64,000 bases of DNA from Streptomyces sp. CG 926 (GCF_003148825.1 NZ_QGGZ01000006.1:310001-374000), one strand, 5' to 3'; counted from the stretch's first letter, positions 24,670-33,754 are shown. A program made the numbers and translations. Notes: generated by a model not told the origin, from the letters alone.

Positions 24670-25335
24670 CTACGCGTGCTCCAGGGCGCGTAGCCCCCGC
24701 AGAAGCAGGGACAGTCCGAAGTCGAAGTGCCCCGCGAAGTCACCGCTCGTGAGCGTGGGCAGCACGGCGGCGAGCTGCGGATACCGCTCGGGCTCGGCCG
24801 CCAGGCGCAGGCGCTCGGGGTCCGCCGCCCCGCCGCCCTCCGCCGGCTGCCACAGCGCGGCCTGCTCCTCCAGCGTGTGGCCGATGACGAAGTGGACCAC
24901 CGCCATCAGCGAGCGCGCCGCGTCCTGCTCACCGAAGCCGGCCGTGCGCAGCACCCCGAGGAGCGCCTCGGCGAAGCCGAGGGTGTGGGGTCCGGTCGCG
25001 TGCGTGCCCGCGTAGACGCGCGCGCCGTCGCGGCGGGCGAGCAGCGCCGTCCGCATGGCTCGGGCGAGGGTGGCCAGCCGCTCGCTCCAGTCGCCGTCGG
25101 TCCTGGTCGCCGCGAGGCCGGCCAGCATCCGTTCCGCCATCGCGGTCAGCAGCTCGTCCTTGGTGGCGAAGTACCGGTACAGCGCGCCGGCCCGCACGTC
25201 CATCGCATCCGCCAGGCGGCGCATCGTCAGCGCGTCGAGGCCGACTTCGTCCAGGAGGTCCAGGGCCGTGTCGACCGTCCGGTCGCGGTCGAGGCGGGCC
25301 GGACGGCCCCTGGCGGGGGTTGACGGAATGCTCAT
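24670..25335 (-). CDS. TetR family regulator divergent from an FAD monooxygenase
   Basis: A 221-residue regulator with a TetR-class C-terminal domain. The HTH is LTMRRLADAMDVRAGALYRYFATKDELLTAM near residues 38-68. GAGG lies four bases before the ATG at 25335; the ORF extends further but that part covers the operator. The intergenic region holds a 34-bp tandem palindrome. The gene pair resembles TetR-controlled monooxygenases that inactivate or hydroxylate aromatic antibiotics. Confidence 0.9.
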   Translation of the reverse strand: MSIPSTPARGRPARLDRDRTVDTALDLLDEVGLDALTMRRLADAMDVRAGALYRYFATKDELLTAMAERMLAGLAATRTDGDWSERLATLARAMRTALLARRDGARVYAGTHATGPHTLGFAEALLGVLRTAGFGEQDAARSLMAVVHFVIGHTLEEQAALWQPAEGGGAADPERLRLAAEPERYPQLAAVLPTLTSGDFAGHFDFGLSLLLRGLRALEHA

Positions 25336-25346
25336 GGGCCTCACTA

Positions 25347-25380
25347 TAGTGAACATCGTTCACGTGAACATTGTTCACTA
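25347..25380. promoter_or_regulatory. tandem-dyad TetR operator
   Basis: Two adjacent dyads, GTGAACATCGTTCAC and GTGAACATTGTTCAC, joined so that the whole 34-bp element is also a near-perfect palindrome beginning TAGTGAAC. It ends 17 bases before the monooxygenase start and sits 12 bases before the TetR start, so it can control both. Confidence 0.8.
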
Positions 25381-25397
25381 AATAGGAGGCCGCACCG

Positions 25398-26939
25398 ATG
25401 GATACCGATGTGATCGTCGTGGGCGCGGGACCGACCGGGCTGCTGCTCGCCTGCGAGCTGGCACTGGCCGGCGTACGGACCCACGTGGTCGAGCGGCGCA
25501 CCGAGCCGCAGCAGGATTCCCGGGCGCTGACCCTGCATCCGCGCAGCATGGAGCTGATGGACCTGCGCGGGCTCGCACCCCGCTTCCTCGGTCTCGGCCG
25601 CACCGTGCCGGGCTGGCACTTCGCCGCCCTCGACACCCCGCTGGACTTCGCCGCCCTCGACAGCCGCCACCCGCACACGCTGTTCCTGGCTCAGGCGCGC
25701 ACCGAGGCCCTGCTGGCCGAACGGGCCCACGAGTTGGGGGTGCGAATACACCGCGGGCACACCCTCGTCGGCCTACGGCAGAACGAGGCCGGGGTCGAGG
25801 CGCAGGTGCGCGGGCCGGCCGACGGCCCGCGGCCCGTTCGCGCCGCGTACCTGGTGGGATGCGACGGCGGGCGCAGTCTCGTCCGGCAGGCGGCCGGAAT
25901 CGATTTCCCCGGCACGGACGAGACCCTGACCGGGGTGCTCGGGGACTTCGCCACCGTCGGGGCCGGCCCCGCGGCCCTCGCCGCCGCGCGGGACGCGGGC
26001 GTACTCGCCGTCCCGCTGGACGGCGGGCTGACCCGCTTCGTGTACATCGATCCGGAGCGGATGCGGACGCCGGCGCGGGTGCCGGTGACCCTGGAGGAGT
26101 TCCGTACGGGGCTCCTGCGGATCTGCGGAACCGACTTCGGGGTCGATGGGCCCCGCTGGCTCTCGCGCTTCGGCAATGCCACCCGGCTGGCCGCCACCTA
26201 CCGCTCCGGCCGCGTGCTGCTGGCCGGCGACGCCGCCCACATCCACTTCCCGGCCGCGGGCCAAGGCCTCAACACCGGGCTCCAGGACGCCATGAACCTC
26301 GGCTGGAAACTGGCGGCGGAGGTGCGCGGCTGGGCCCCGCCCGGGCTCCTCGACACCTATCACGCCGAGCGTCACCCCGTCGGCCGGGCCGTCACCGAGA
26401 ACACCGAGGTGCAGACGCTGCTGGCGGAGCTGCCGCTGGTGCCCGGGTACCGGCGGCCCGCCGCCGCGCTGCGCGGGCTCTTCGAGGAGCTGTTGGGAAT
26501 GCCGGAGGTCAACCGTCGCCTCGCCGACCAGGTCTCGGCGCTCGGCACCGCCTACCCGGCAGCCTGCCCCGACGCCGATCCACTGGTCGGCCGCCGGATG
26601 CCCGACATCGGCCTGAGCGTGAGCGATCCGGCCGGTTCGGCCGCGACACGGGTGTACGAGCTCCTGCACCAGGGCGGCTTCGTCCTGCTCCACCTCACGC
26701 ACGCGCGGGACCCGCACCCGCCGGCGTACGAGGCCCCGGCCGCCGGACGGGGGCCACGCATCAGCGCCGTCACCGCCCGCGCGGCCGAGGAACACCCGGA
26801 GCTCGACGGGGTCCGCGAGGTCCTGATCCGCCCCGACGGGCACGTCGCCTGGGCCACCCGGAGCGCCGACGCCGACCTGCGCCGCACCGGGCGCGAGAGC
26901 GCGCTCACGGCATGGACGGCGCCGGCCACCACCGCGTGA
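25398..26939 (+). CDS. FAD-dependent aromatic monooxygenase (RIFMO/PgaE-like)
   Basis: A 513-residue group A flavin hydroxylase. GAGPTGLLLACELALAGV is the FAD Rossmann motif at residues 8-25, VGCDGGRSLVRQAAG the DG motif near 155, and LAGDAAHIHFPAAGQGLNTGLQDAMNLGWKLA the GD motif near 275; the C-terminal thioredoxin-like domain ends in VLIRPDGHVAW. It uses NAD(P)H and oxygen to hydroxylate an aromatic ring. SD AGGAGG is present. Control by the divergent TetR suggests induction by its own substrate, for example a rifamycin-like or polyketide antibiotic. Confidence 0.93.
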   Translation: MDTDVIVVGAGPTGLLLACELALAGVRTHVVERRTEPQQDSRALTLHPRSMELMDLRGLAPRFLGLGRTVPGWHFAALDTPLDFAALDSRHPHTLFLAQARTEALLAERAHELGVRIHRGHTLVGLRQNEAGVEAQVRGPADGPRPVRAAYLVGCDGGRSLVRQAAGIDFPGTDETLTGVLGDFATVGAGPAALAAARDAGVLAVPLDGGLTRFVYIDPERMRTPARVPVTLEEFRTGLLRICGTDFGVDGPRWLSRFGNATRLAATYRSGRVLLAGDAAHIHFPAAGQGLNTGLQDAMNLGWKLAAEVRGWAPPGLLDTYHAERHPVGRAVTENTEVQTLLAELPLVPGYRRPAAALRGLFEELLGMPEVNRRLADQVSALGTAYPAACPDADPLVGRRMPDIGLSVSDPAGSAATRVYELLHQGGFVLLHLTHARDPHPPAYEAPAAGRGPRISAVTARAAEEHPELDGVREVLIRPDGHVAWATRSADADLRRTGRESALTAWTAPATTA

Positions 26940-26998
26940 GCGCGGGTGCGGGCGGCCCTGCCCTGCCCGGCCAGGCCCGGACGCCGGACGCCGGACGG

Positions 26999-27835
26999 TC
27001 AGGTCGTCCGGCGGGTCGCGTGCAGGCTGCCGAGCAGGGCGAGGCCGCGGGCGCTCGGGCTTCCCGGTTCGGCGTGGTAGATCACCAGCTGCTGGCCCGG
27101 CGCCCCCAGCACGGCGAACGACTGGAAGGCGAGCGAGAGCCGCCCGATGTCGGGGTGGTCTAGTTCCTTGGTGTCGTGGGTCTTGCCGCGAACGGAGTGC
27201 GCGGCCCAGAGCTCCGCGAACTCCGGGCTGGAACGCCCGAGTTCACGTACCAGGCCGCTGAGGCGCGGGTAGTCGGGGTCCAGGCCGGTCGCGTGGCGCA
27301 GGCCGGCCACCACCGCCTCGGCCGCGCGGTCCCAGCGGACGAAGAAGGACCGGGCCGCGGGGTCGAGGAAGGTCATGCGCGCGAGGTTGTCCCGCTGCGC
27401 GAACGGGGAGAACAACGCGTCGGCCAAGGCGTTGGTCGTCAGTACGTCGGTGGCGGGATTCAGCACGAAGGCCGGGGTACCGGTGTACCCGTCCAGCAGT
27501 TGGCGCAGCGGGGCGCCGATCGACTCCTTCGGCCCGCGGGTACCGCGCCGGTCACCGTCCGGCACGGTACCCGCCAGCCGGAAGAGGTGCTCCCGTGCCG
27601 TTTCGTCCAGGCGCAGGGCGTCGCCGATCGCGTCAAGGATCTGCGCGGACGGGCCGCGTTCGCGCCCCTGTTCCAGTCGGGCGTAGTAGTCGCTGTTCAT
27701 CCCGGCCAGCACCGCGACCTCCTCGCGGCGCAGCCCTGCCACGCGGCGTCGTCCGTAGGAGACGAGTCCGACGTCGTCCGGCCGCAGACGCGCGCGCCGG
27801 GCGCGCAGGAAATCTCCGAGTTCGCTGCTGGTCAC
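26999..27835 (-). CDS. HTH-type regulator with MmyB-like ligand-binding domain
   Basis: A 278-residue regulator. The N-terminal HTH_31/XRE domain reads LGDFLRARRARLRPDDVGL...RRVAGLRREEVAVLAGMNSDYYARLEQGRERGPS, and the C-terminal half is a PAS-like MmyB domain (VLNPATDVLTTNALADALF, HPDIGRLSLAFQSFAVLGAPGQQLVIYHAEPGS). Members typically bind fatty acids or other ligands and repress adjacent genes. The GTG at 27835 gives the usual short N-terminus. No clear partner gene adjoins it. Confidence 0.92.
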   Translation of the reverse strand: MTSSELGDFLRARRARLRPDDVGLVSYGRRRVAGLRREEVAVLAGMNSDYYARLEQGRERGPSAQILDAIGDALRLDETAREHLFRLAGTVPDGDRRGTRGPKESIGAPLRQLLDGYTGTPAFVLNPATDVLTTNALADALFSPFAQRDNLARMTFLDPAARSFFVRWDRAAEAVVAGLRHATGLDPDYPRLSGLVRELGRSSPEFAELWAAHSVRGKTHDTKELDHPDIGRLSLAFQSFAVLGAPGQQLVIYHAEPGSPSARGLALLGSLHATRRTT

Positions 27836-28074
27836 GGCTTCAGGGTAGGACGTGCCCCGTGTGCGTGCCTGGGTGCGGCGCACCCAGGCACGCACCGCAC
27901 CGCACCGCGTCGCGTCGCGCCCGCGCCCGCGCCCGCGCCACGAGATGGCTCCCCCGTGCGGCGGAACTGCCTTGCGTCAATGGCGCGTTCCTCCTCATGG
28001 CGGCGGCCGATCGAACCGATGATCTTGCATAGGCTCATTTCGCCCGACCTGTACATCCCCACCGGAGGAGCATC

Positions 28075-29286
28075 GTGCCCCTGCCCATGAACCGACGTCT
28101 GGCCCTCGGTACGGCCCTGCTTGCGGTGACGGCCGCCCTCGCTCCGGCGACCACCGTCCAGGCCGCCCCGACCGCCTCCCCCGATCTCGAAGCGCTGACC
28201 CAGGCGTTGCGGAACACGACCGCCGCAGGCGCGCCGGGTGCGTTGGCCCGTTTCAGCGGCCCCGGCGGGGTCAGGGTCCGGACGGTGGGGGTACGCGACC
28301 GGGCCACGGGCTCGGCGATGGACCCGCGGGCCCGCTTCCGGATCGGGAGCGTCAGCAAGACCTTCACCTCCGTCGTCCTGCTGCAACTGGTGGACGAGGG
28401 TCGGATCGATCCGGACACCGCCGTCAACCGGTACCTACCCGGGCTGCTGCCCGACGACCGGATCACGGTGCGCCATCTGCTGACCCACCGCAGCGGGCTG
28501 GCGGACTACACGGACGCGATGTTCGAGCACACCGTGCCGGGCTTCGAGGCCGTGCGCAACAAGGTGTTCGGCTACCAAGAGCTGGTGGACCTCTCGCTCC
28601 GCGAACCGCGGACGACCGAGCCCGGCGTCGCGTACAAGTACTCGAACACCAACTTCGTGGTCGTCGGCATGCTCATCGAGAAGGTCACCGGCAACGGCGT
28701 GGCCAAGGAGTACGAGCGGCGCATCATCAAGCCGCTGAAGCTGCGCAACACCTCCTACGTCCACCCCGGCACGCAGATCAAGGGGCTGCACACCCGCGGC
28801 TACCTCCACCCCGACGAGGCCGGCGCGCCGCTGGTCGACTCCACCGAGCAGACGGTGTCGTGGGCCCAGTCGGCCGGCGCGGTGATCTCCGACCCCGCCG
28901 ACCTGAACACCTTCACCTCCGCGCTCCTCGGCGGTCGTCTGCTGCCCGCACGGATGCTGGACGCCATGCTCACCGTGACGCCGACCGACGCGACGAACAC
29001 CCGGTTCTACGGGCTCGGGCTGCGCCGCTACGACCTGTCGTGCGGCACCTCGGTCTACGGGCACACGGGTACCGTGCAGGGCTTCTACACCTACGCCTTC
29101 TCCACCCGCGACGGGCGCCGCTCCCTCTCCGCGATGGCGAACACCTCGAACAAGGGGGACGCGAACACGGCCCTCGGCGGAACCCTCGAAGCGGCGTTCT
29201 GCGGTAAGCCCGCCCCGAAGACCACCGCGCGTGGATTCGGGTTCGCCCCGGCGGAGGTGGACCTGCCGGAGCACAACGCGCGCTGA
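28075..29286 (+). CDS. secreted serine hydrolase (class C beta-lactamase / DD-peptidase fold)
   Basis: A 403-residue exported protein. A signal peptide (residues 1-31, ending TVQAA) is followed by the three active-site motifs: S92-V-S-K95, Y189-S-N191 and HTG near 327. R61-type D-alanyl-D-alanine carboxypeptidases of Streptomyces share this layout. It probably trims peptidoglycan or hydrolyses a D-amino-acid ester outside the cell. The GTG start has GGAGGAG before it. A GC-rich palindrome at 29285-29298 overlaps the stop. Confidence 0.92.
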   Translation: MPLPMNRRLALGTALLAVTAALAPATTVQAAPTASPDLEALTQALRNTTAAGAPGALARFSGPGGVRVRTVGVRDRATGSAMDPRARFRIGSVSKTFTSVVLLQLVDEGRIDPDTAVNRYLPGLLPDDRITVRHLLTHRSGLADYTDAMFEHTVPGFEAVRNKVFGYQELVDLSLREPRTTEPGVAYKYSNTNFVVVGMLIEKVTGNGVAKEYERRIIKPLKLRNTSYVHPGTQIKGLHTRGYLHPDEAGAPLVDSTEQTVSWAQSAGAVISDPADLNTFTSALLGGRLLPARMLDAMLTVTPTDATNTRFYGLGLRRYDLSCGTSVYGHTGTVQGFYTYAFSTRDGRRSLSAMANTSNKGDANTALGGTLEAAFCGKPAPKTTARGFGFAPAEVDLPEHNAR

Positions 29287-29298
29287 CGCCGCGGCGTC
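29285..29298. terminator. palindrome at the serine-hydrolase stop codon
   Basis: GACGCCGCGGCGTC, self-complementary, followed by TTCGTC. It may act as a terminator, although it has no free loop. Confidence 0.3.
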
Positions 29299-29364
29299 TT
29301 CGTCCCGTCGCCGTATCCGCGGGCCCCGCGGGCGGTGCGTGGATCTTGTGAAGAATGAGCGCAT

Positions 29365-29379
29365 CTGATGAATCATCAG
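29365..29379. promoter_or_regulatory. palindrome upstream of the secreted dipeptidase gene
   Basis: CTGATGA-A-TCATCAG, a perfect dyad about 160 bases before the dipeptidase start. The core ATGAATCATC recurs on the other strand at 57354-57363, upstream of another secreted-protein gene. The binding factor is unknown. The rest of the 250-base gap shows nothing else. Confidence 0.4.
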
Positions 29380-29541
29380 GTCACCTGTCCCGGACTATTG
29401 ACTCCGTCGACGGCAGTGGCGATTCTCGTCCCACCATTTGCGAGGTCCATGACAAGTCAGGCCCGTGCTCGCGACGCGTCGTACCTCCGAACGGATCCGG
29501 CTCCTCGACCGCGCCATCCGGCTGACCTTGAGACGTGAGTG

Positions 29542-31608
29542 ATGACCCTTCCTCGACACACGCACCACAGGCGTAGGCCCCTGGCGGTCCTGTCGTTGCT
29601 CCTCGCCGTGGTGGCCATGGTGCTCGGCCCCGTGCCCGCCTCCGCCGCCGATCCCGGCTGGTGGAACCCGGTCGCCCGGCCCGCACCCGACTCCGACATC
29701 AACGTCACGGGCGAGCCCTTCAAGGGCACCGACTCCCAGGGGCGGGTCCGGGGCTTCGTGGACGCGCACGACCACCTGATGTCCAACGAGGGCTTCGGCG
29801 GCCGGCTCATCTGCGGCAAGCCGTTCTCCGAGGCGGGGGTGGCCGACGCGCTCAAGGACTGCCCCGAGCACTACCCCGACGGCACGCTCGCGATCTTCGA
29901 CTTCATCACCAAGGGCGGTGACGGCAAGCACGACCCGAACGGCTGGCCGACCTTCAAGGACTGGCCCGCCCACGACTCGCTGACCCACCAGCAGAACTAC
30001 TACGCCTGGGTCGAACGGGCCTGGCGCGGCGGTCAGCGCGTGCTCGTGAACGACCTCGTCACCAACGGTGTCATCTGCTCGGTCTACTTCTTCAAGGACC
30101 GCGGCTGCGACGAGATGACGGCCATCCGGCTCGAAGCGCAGAAGACCTACGACATGCAGGCCTACATCGACAAGATGTACGGCGGCCCGGGCAAGGGCTG
30201 GTTCCGGATCGTCACCGACTCCGCGCAGGCCCGCGACGTCGTCCAGCAGGGCAAGCTGGCCGTGGTCCTCGGGGTGGAGACCTCCGAGCCCTTCGGCTGC
30301 AAGCAGATCCTGGACGTCGCGCAGTGCAGCAAGGCGGACATCGACCGCGGCCTGGACGAGCTGTACCGCCTCGGGGTGCGCAGCATGTTCCTGTGCCACA
30401 AGTTCGACAACGCCCTGTGCGGGGTCCGCTTCGACGAAGGCGCCCTCGGTACGGCCATCAACGTGGGCCAGTTCCTGTCGACCGGGACCTTCTGGAAGAC
30501 GGAGAAGTGCACCGGCCCGCAGCACGACAACCCCATCGGACTGGCGGCCGCGCCCTCGGCCCAGAAGGAACTGCCCGCGGGCGTGTCGGTTCCCTCGTAC
30601 GCCGCCGACGCCCAGTGCAACACCCGCGGACTCACCGAACTCGGCGAGTACGCGGTGCGCGGCATGATGAAGCGCAAGATGATGCTCGAAGTCGACCACA
30701 TGAGCGTGAAGGCCGCGGGCCGGTCCTTCGACATCCTGGAGTCCGAGTCGTACCCGGGTGTGATCTCCTCGCACAGCTGGATGGACATGGACTGGACCGA
30801 GCGGGTCTACAAGCTCGGTGGCTTCATCGCCTCGTACATGAGCGGCGCCGAGGGGTTCAGCTCCGAGGCGAAGCGGACGGACGCGCTGCGCGAGAAGTAC
30901 AACGTCGGCTACGGGTACGGCACCGACATGAACGGTGTCGGCGGCTGGCCCGGCCCGCGCGGGGCCGACACCCCGAACCCGGTGCGCTACCCCTTCCGCA
31001 GCACCGACGGCGGCTCCGTCATCGACAAGCAGACCACCGGTTCGCGCACGTGGGACCTCAACACCGACGGCGCCGCGCACTACGGTCTGGTCCCCGACTG
31101 GATCGAGGACATCCGCCTCGTCGGCGGCCAGGGTGTGGTGGACGACCTGTTCAAGGGCGCCGAGTCCTACCTGACCACCTGGGGGAACTCCGAGAAGCAC
31201 AAGTCCGGGGTGAACCTGGCCACGGGCTCGCCGGCCTCGGCGTCGAGCGCGGAGTGGTGGAACCCCTTCGTGAACTTCTCCCCCGGCCGGGCCGTGGACG
31301 GTGACTCGGGCACCCGCTGGGCGAGCGAGTGGAACGACAACCAGTGGCTGCGCATCGACCTCGGGTCCGCGAACCGGGTAGGACGCGTCACCCTCGACTG
31401 GGAGGCCGCCTACGGGAAGGCGTACCGCATCGAGGTCTCCACGGACGACACCAACTGGCAGACCGTCTGGTCCACGAACGCGAGTGACGGCGGCCTGGAC
31501 ACGGCCCGCTTCTCCGGGGTGCCGGCCCGCTACATCCGCGTCCAGGGACTCCAACGCGCGACGAAGTGGGGGTACTCGCTCCACGAGGTCGGCGTCTACA
31601 GCAGCTGA
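29542..31608 (+). CDS. secreted M19-type membrane dipeptidase with F5/8-type C domain
   Basis: A 688-residue exported enzyme. The signal peptide ends at about residue 36 (PVPASAA). The catalytic part has the metal motif DAHDHLM (His76, His78), MLEVDHMSVKAAGRSFDIL, VISSHSWMD and GYGTDMNGVG, the pattern of amidohydrolase-type renal dipeptidases. A C-terminal discoidin domain (about residues 555-688; ASSAEWWNPFVNFSPGRAVDGDSGTRWAS, ending in YSLHEVGVYSS) probably binds carbohydrate. It may cleave dipeptides or D-amino-acid peptides from wall turnover. The start is ATG at 29542 or the GTG just before it. A 19-bp-stem terminator follows. Confidence 0.88.
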   Translation: MTLPRHTHHRRRPLAVLSLLLAVVAMVLGPVPASAADPGWWNPVARPAPDSDINVTGEPFKGTDSQGRVRGFVDAHDHLMSNEGFGGRLICGKPFSEAGVADALKDCPEHYPDGTLAIFDFITKGGDGKHDPNGWPTFKDWPAHDSLTHQQNYYAWVERAWRGGQRVLVNDLVTNGVICSVYFFKDRGCDEMTAIRLEAQKTYDMQAYIDKMYGGPGKGWFRIVTDSAQARDVVQQGKLAVVLGVETSEPFGCKQILDVAQCSKADIDRGLDELYRLGVRSMFLCHKFDNALCGVRFDEGALGTAINVGQFLSTGTFWKTEKCTGPQHDNPIGLAAAPSAQKELPAGVSVPSYAADAQCNTRGLTELGEYAVRGMMKRKMMLEVDHMSVKAAGRSFDILESESYPGVISSHSWMDMDWTERVYKLGGFIASYMSGAEGFSSEAKRTDALREKYNVGYGYGTDMNGVGGWPGPRGADTPNPVRYPFRSTDGGSVIDKQTTGSRTWDLNTDGAAHYGLVPDWIEDIRLVGGQGVVDDLFKGAESYLTTWGNSEKHKSGVNLATGSPASASSAEWWNPFVNFSPGRAVDGDSGTRWASEWNDNQWLRIDLGSANRVGRVTLDWEAAYGKAYRIEVSTDDTNWQTVWSTNASDGGLDTARFSGVPARYIRVQGLQRATKWGYSLHEVGVYSS

Positions 31609-31630
31609 TCCCGCCGAGCGGGACTCCAGG

Positions 31631-31672
31631 GGCCGGGGCCGGCCGGATCAGCCGATCCGGCCGGCCCCGGCC
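31631..31672 (+). terminator. strong intrinsic hairpin after the dipeptidase gene
   Basis: A perfect 19-bp stem (31631-31649 with 31654-31672) and a 4-base loop AGCC, beginning 23 bases past the stop codon. Confidence 0.85.
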
Positions 31673-31675
31673 TCC

Positions 31676-31726
31676 CTCGCACCACGACGCACCACGCACG
31701 ACCACGCACCACGCACCACGCACCGC
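31676..31726. repeat. short CACCACGCA-type repeat before a TetR gene
   Basis: Irregular direct repetition of CGCACCACGCA/CGACCACGCA units in the leader of the following TetR gene. It could be simple-sequence expansion or a multi-site operator. Confidence 0.4.
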
Positions 31727-31749
31727 GGCACGAACCGAAAGGAACGCCC

Positions 31750-32361
31750 ATGGCACGGATGCCCTCGGCCGAGCGGCGCCGGCAGCTGACCGAGGCCGCC
31801 ATCCGCGCGATGACCCGCGACGGCGTCGCCGCGACGACGACCAGGTCGATCGCCGCCGAGGCGGGCGTGTCCCTGAGCGTCTTCCACTACTGCTTCGACT
31901 CCAAGCAGGCCCTGCTCGAATCCGTCATCGCGGCGATCACCGACCACAGCGTCACCCTGGTGAAGCAGGCGATCCAGCCGAAGGCGACCCTCCGGGAGAC
32001 GGTCCGGGCGGGCTTCCAGGCGTACTGGGAGCATGTGTCCGCCCACCCGGGCGAACACATGCTCACCTACGAACTCACCCAGTACGCCTTGCGCCGACCG
32101 GACTTCGAGCACCTGGCACGGCGGCAGTACGAGCGGTACTGCGACACCTACACCGAACTGATCGAGCAGCTGCGGCACCACATGGCCTTCGAACTCCGTG
32201 TGCCCGTGAGCGTGCTGGCCCGCTATCTGGCCGCCATGACCGACGGACTGACCCTGCACCACCTGGTCCTCGGCGACGACAGGATCGCGGCGGACATCCT
32301 CGACATGATCACCGACCACGTCGCGGGCCTCGTCGGCGACGACCGGGAACCCGGGAACTAG
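31750..32361 (+). CDS. TetR family regulator
   Basis: A 203-residue regulator. The HTH is TTTRSIAAEAGVSLSVFHYCFDSKQALLESV at about residues 28-58. The C-terminal domain begins RETVRAGFQAYWEHVSAHPGEHMLTYELTQYAL, as in the TetR_C_6/BetI-like group. GGAACG precedes the ATG. No divergent partner gene exists; the next gene is a lipoprotein 250 bases downstream, so the target is unclear. Confidence 0.9.
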   Translation: MARMPSAERRRQLTEAAIRAMTRDGVAATTTRSIAAEAGVSLSVFHYCFDSKQALLESVIAAITDHSVTLVKQAIQPKATLRETVRAGFQAYWEHVSAHPGEHMLTYELTQYALRRPDFEHLARRQYERYCDTYTELIEQLRHHMAFELRVPVSVLARYLAAMTDGLTLHHLVLGDDRIAADILDMITDHVAGLVGDDREPGN

Positions 32362-32614
32362 AGCTCGGCGCGGACCCGGCGGGCCGCCTCCCACCGGGTT
32401 CCCTCGGTCCCCGAAGGTGCGCGGAGGTGTCCGGTATCCGGACGACCAGGCGAGACCCACGAGGGTCGAAATCCGGCCATTGAGTGAATTGCATCACTGA
32501 GGCGCGCGTTGTGTCCCTCTTGTCCGTTTACCGGATCGAACTGCCCGGTCAGCGCAGTACGTTGCAGCTCACTCCATCGAGATGGCTCGATGACCACCTG
32601 AAGACCGAGGAAGA
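32362..32614. other. intergenic region before the lipoprotein pair
   Basis: 250 bases without a supportable ORF. The second half is relatively AT-rich (around 32475-32580) and probably carries the lipoprotein promoter. No clear dyad was seen. Confidence 0.4.
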
Positions 32615-33145
32615 ATGGCTGGACCGGTCCCGCGCGCCGCACTCGTCTGCGCCCTGGCACTCGGCGTGCTGACCGCCTGCTCGGCGGAGACCGACACCGA
32701 GCACAACGACTACGTCCGGGACTACGGCCGACATCAGCCGCTCGCCGTCCTCGGATATCCCTCCACGGGATCGCTGGGGATCACCCAACAAGTGGTGTGG
32801 CGGATCGCCGACGGCGACGTCGACGGCCTGGCGTCGCTCGTGTCCGACAAGCAGGGCGAGGACATCCCCGAGAAGACCGCCGAGAACTGGGTCACCGCGT
32901 TCCGTAAGGGCGCCGGCGGGCAGGTCACCGCGGAGTTCTACGACGAGGGCTCGTACCGGCAGACCGTCGTGCTCTACCTGCGCGACACCGGCCAGATCAA
33001 GGAGATCTACGTCCGGGCCGTGCTGCTGGACGGCAAGGAGGTCTGGCGGGTCGGGATGGCCGAGCCGGGTCCCGCCGAGGCCACCACCGTGGCGCCCTGG
33101 ATCCCGAGGACGCCGGGCGAGCTCGGTTCGAAGGTCGTGCGATGA
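32615..33145 (+). CDS. putative lipoprotein, first of a tandem pair
   Basis: A 176-residue exported protein. The signal peptide LVCALALGVLTAC gives a lipobox with Cys22. The mature part has YGRHQPLAVLGYPSTGSLGITQQVVWRIADGD, VTAEFYDEGSYRQTVVLYLRDTGQIKE and the tail PWIPRTPGELGSKVVR, each closely matched in the next gene. No known family; SnoaL/NTF2-like fold is possible from size but not shown. GAGGAAG precedes the ATG. The stop overlaps the next start (ATGA). Confidence 0.85.
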   Translation: MAGPVPRAALVCALALGVLTACSAETDTEHNDYVRDYGRHQPLAVLGYPSTGSLGITQQVVWRIADGDVDGLASLVSDKQGEDIPEKTAENWVTAFRKGAGGQVTAEFYDEGSYRQTVVLYLRDTGQIKEIYVRAVLLDGKEVWRVGMAEPGPAEATTVAPWIPRTPGELGSKVVR

Positions 33146-33684
33146 GCGCCCGCCCGAGGGCCGCCCTCCTCGTGCGCGCCGGCCTGGTGTCCGTGCTGGC
33201 CTGGGGCGCTCTCACCGGGTGCGCCGCCGACGAGGAGGGGCTGCGGGACGCGACCGACTACGCGCGCCACGAACCGCTGGGCGTGGTCGGGTATCCCACC
33301 TCCGAGTCCCTCCGGATCACCCAGCGGTTGGTCTGGCGGCTCGCCGACGGCAAGGCCGAGGAGGTGGAGGCGCTCGCCGCCGACCCCGACGACGCGCGCG
33401 GGGACGTCGAGCGGACCGCCCGGAACTGGATCCGGTCCTTCCATGAGGGGGCCAAGGGGAAGGTGACCGCGGAGTTCTACGACGAGGGGTCCGTGCGGCA
33501 GCTCGTCGTCGTGTACTTCCACGACACGGGCCAGACCAAGTCGTTCACGGTGCGCCTCACCGGCAGGGCCGGAGAGGACGGCTGGCGCGTGACCATGCGC
33601 GAGCCGGATCCCAAGCAGGCCTCGGCGACGCCCGACTGGGTTCCGCGTGCGCCCGGGGCCCTCGGTTCGAAGACGCCGCGATGA
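33142..33684 (+). CDS. putative lipoprotein, second of a tandem pair
   Basis: A 180-residue paralogue of the preceding protein. Lipobox LTGC with Cys27; then YARHEPLGVVGYPTSESLRITQRLVWRLADGK, VTAEFYDEGSVRQLVVVYFHDTGQTKS and the tail DWVPRAPGALGSKTPR. The two proteins clearly arose by tandem duplication and are co-translated, so they may form a heterodimer on the outer face of the membrane. Function unknown. A 15-bp-stem terminator follows. Confidence 0.85.
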   Translation: MSARPRAALLVRAGLVSVLAWGALTGCAADEEGLRDATDYARHEPLGVVGYPTSESLRITQRLVWRLADGKAEEVEALAADPDDARGDVERTARNWIRSFHEGAKGKVTAEFYDEGSVRQLVVVYFHDTGQTKSFTVRLTGRAGEDGWRVTMREPDPKQASATPDWVPRAPGALGSKTPR

Positions 33685-33718
33685 GCGGATCCGGCGTCAT
33701 CGCCATCGCCATGTGAAA

Positions 33719-33754
33719 GGCGCCGTCCGGTGGATCACTCCACCGGACGGCGCC
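33719..33754. terminator. bidirectional terminator between lipoproteins and FAD hydroxylase
   Basis: A perfect 15-bp stem (GGCGCCGTCCGGTGG and its complement) with loop ATCACT between two converging genes. Confidence 0.85.
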
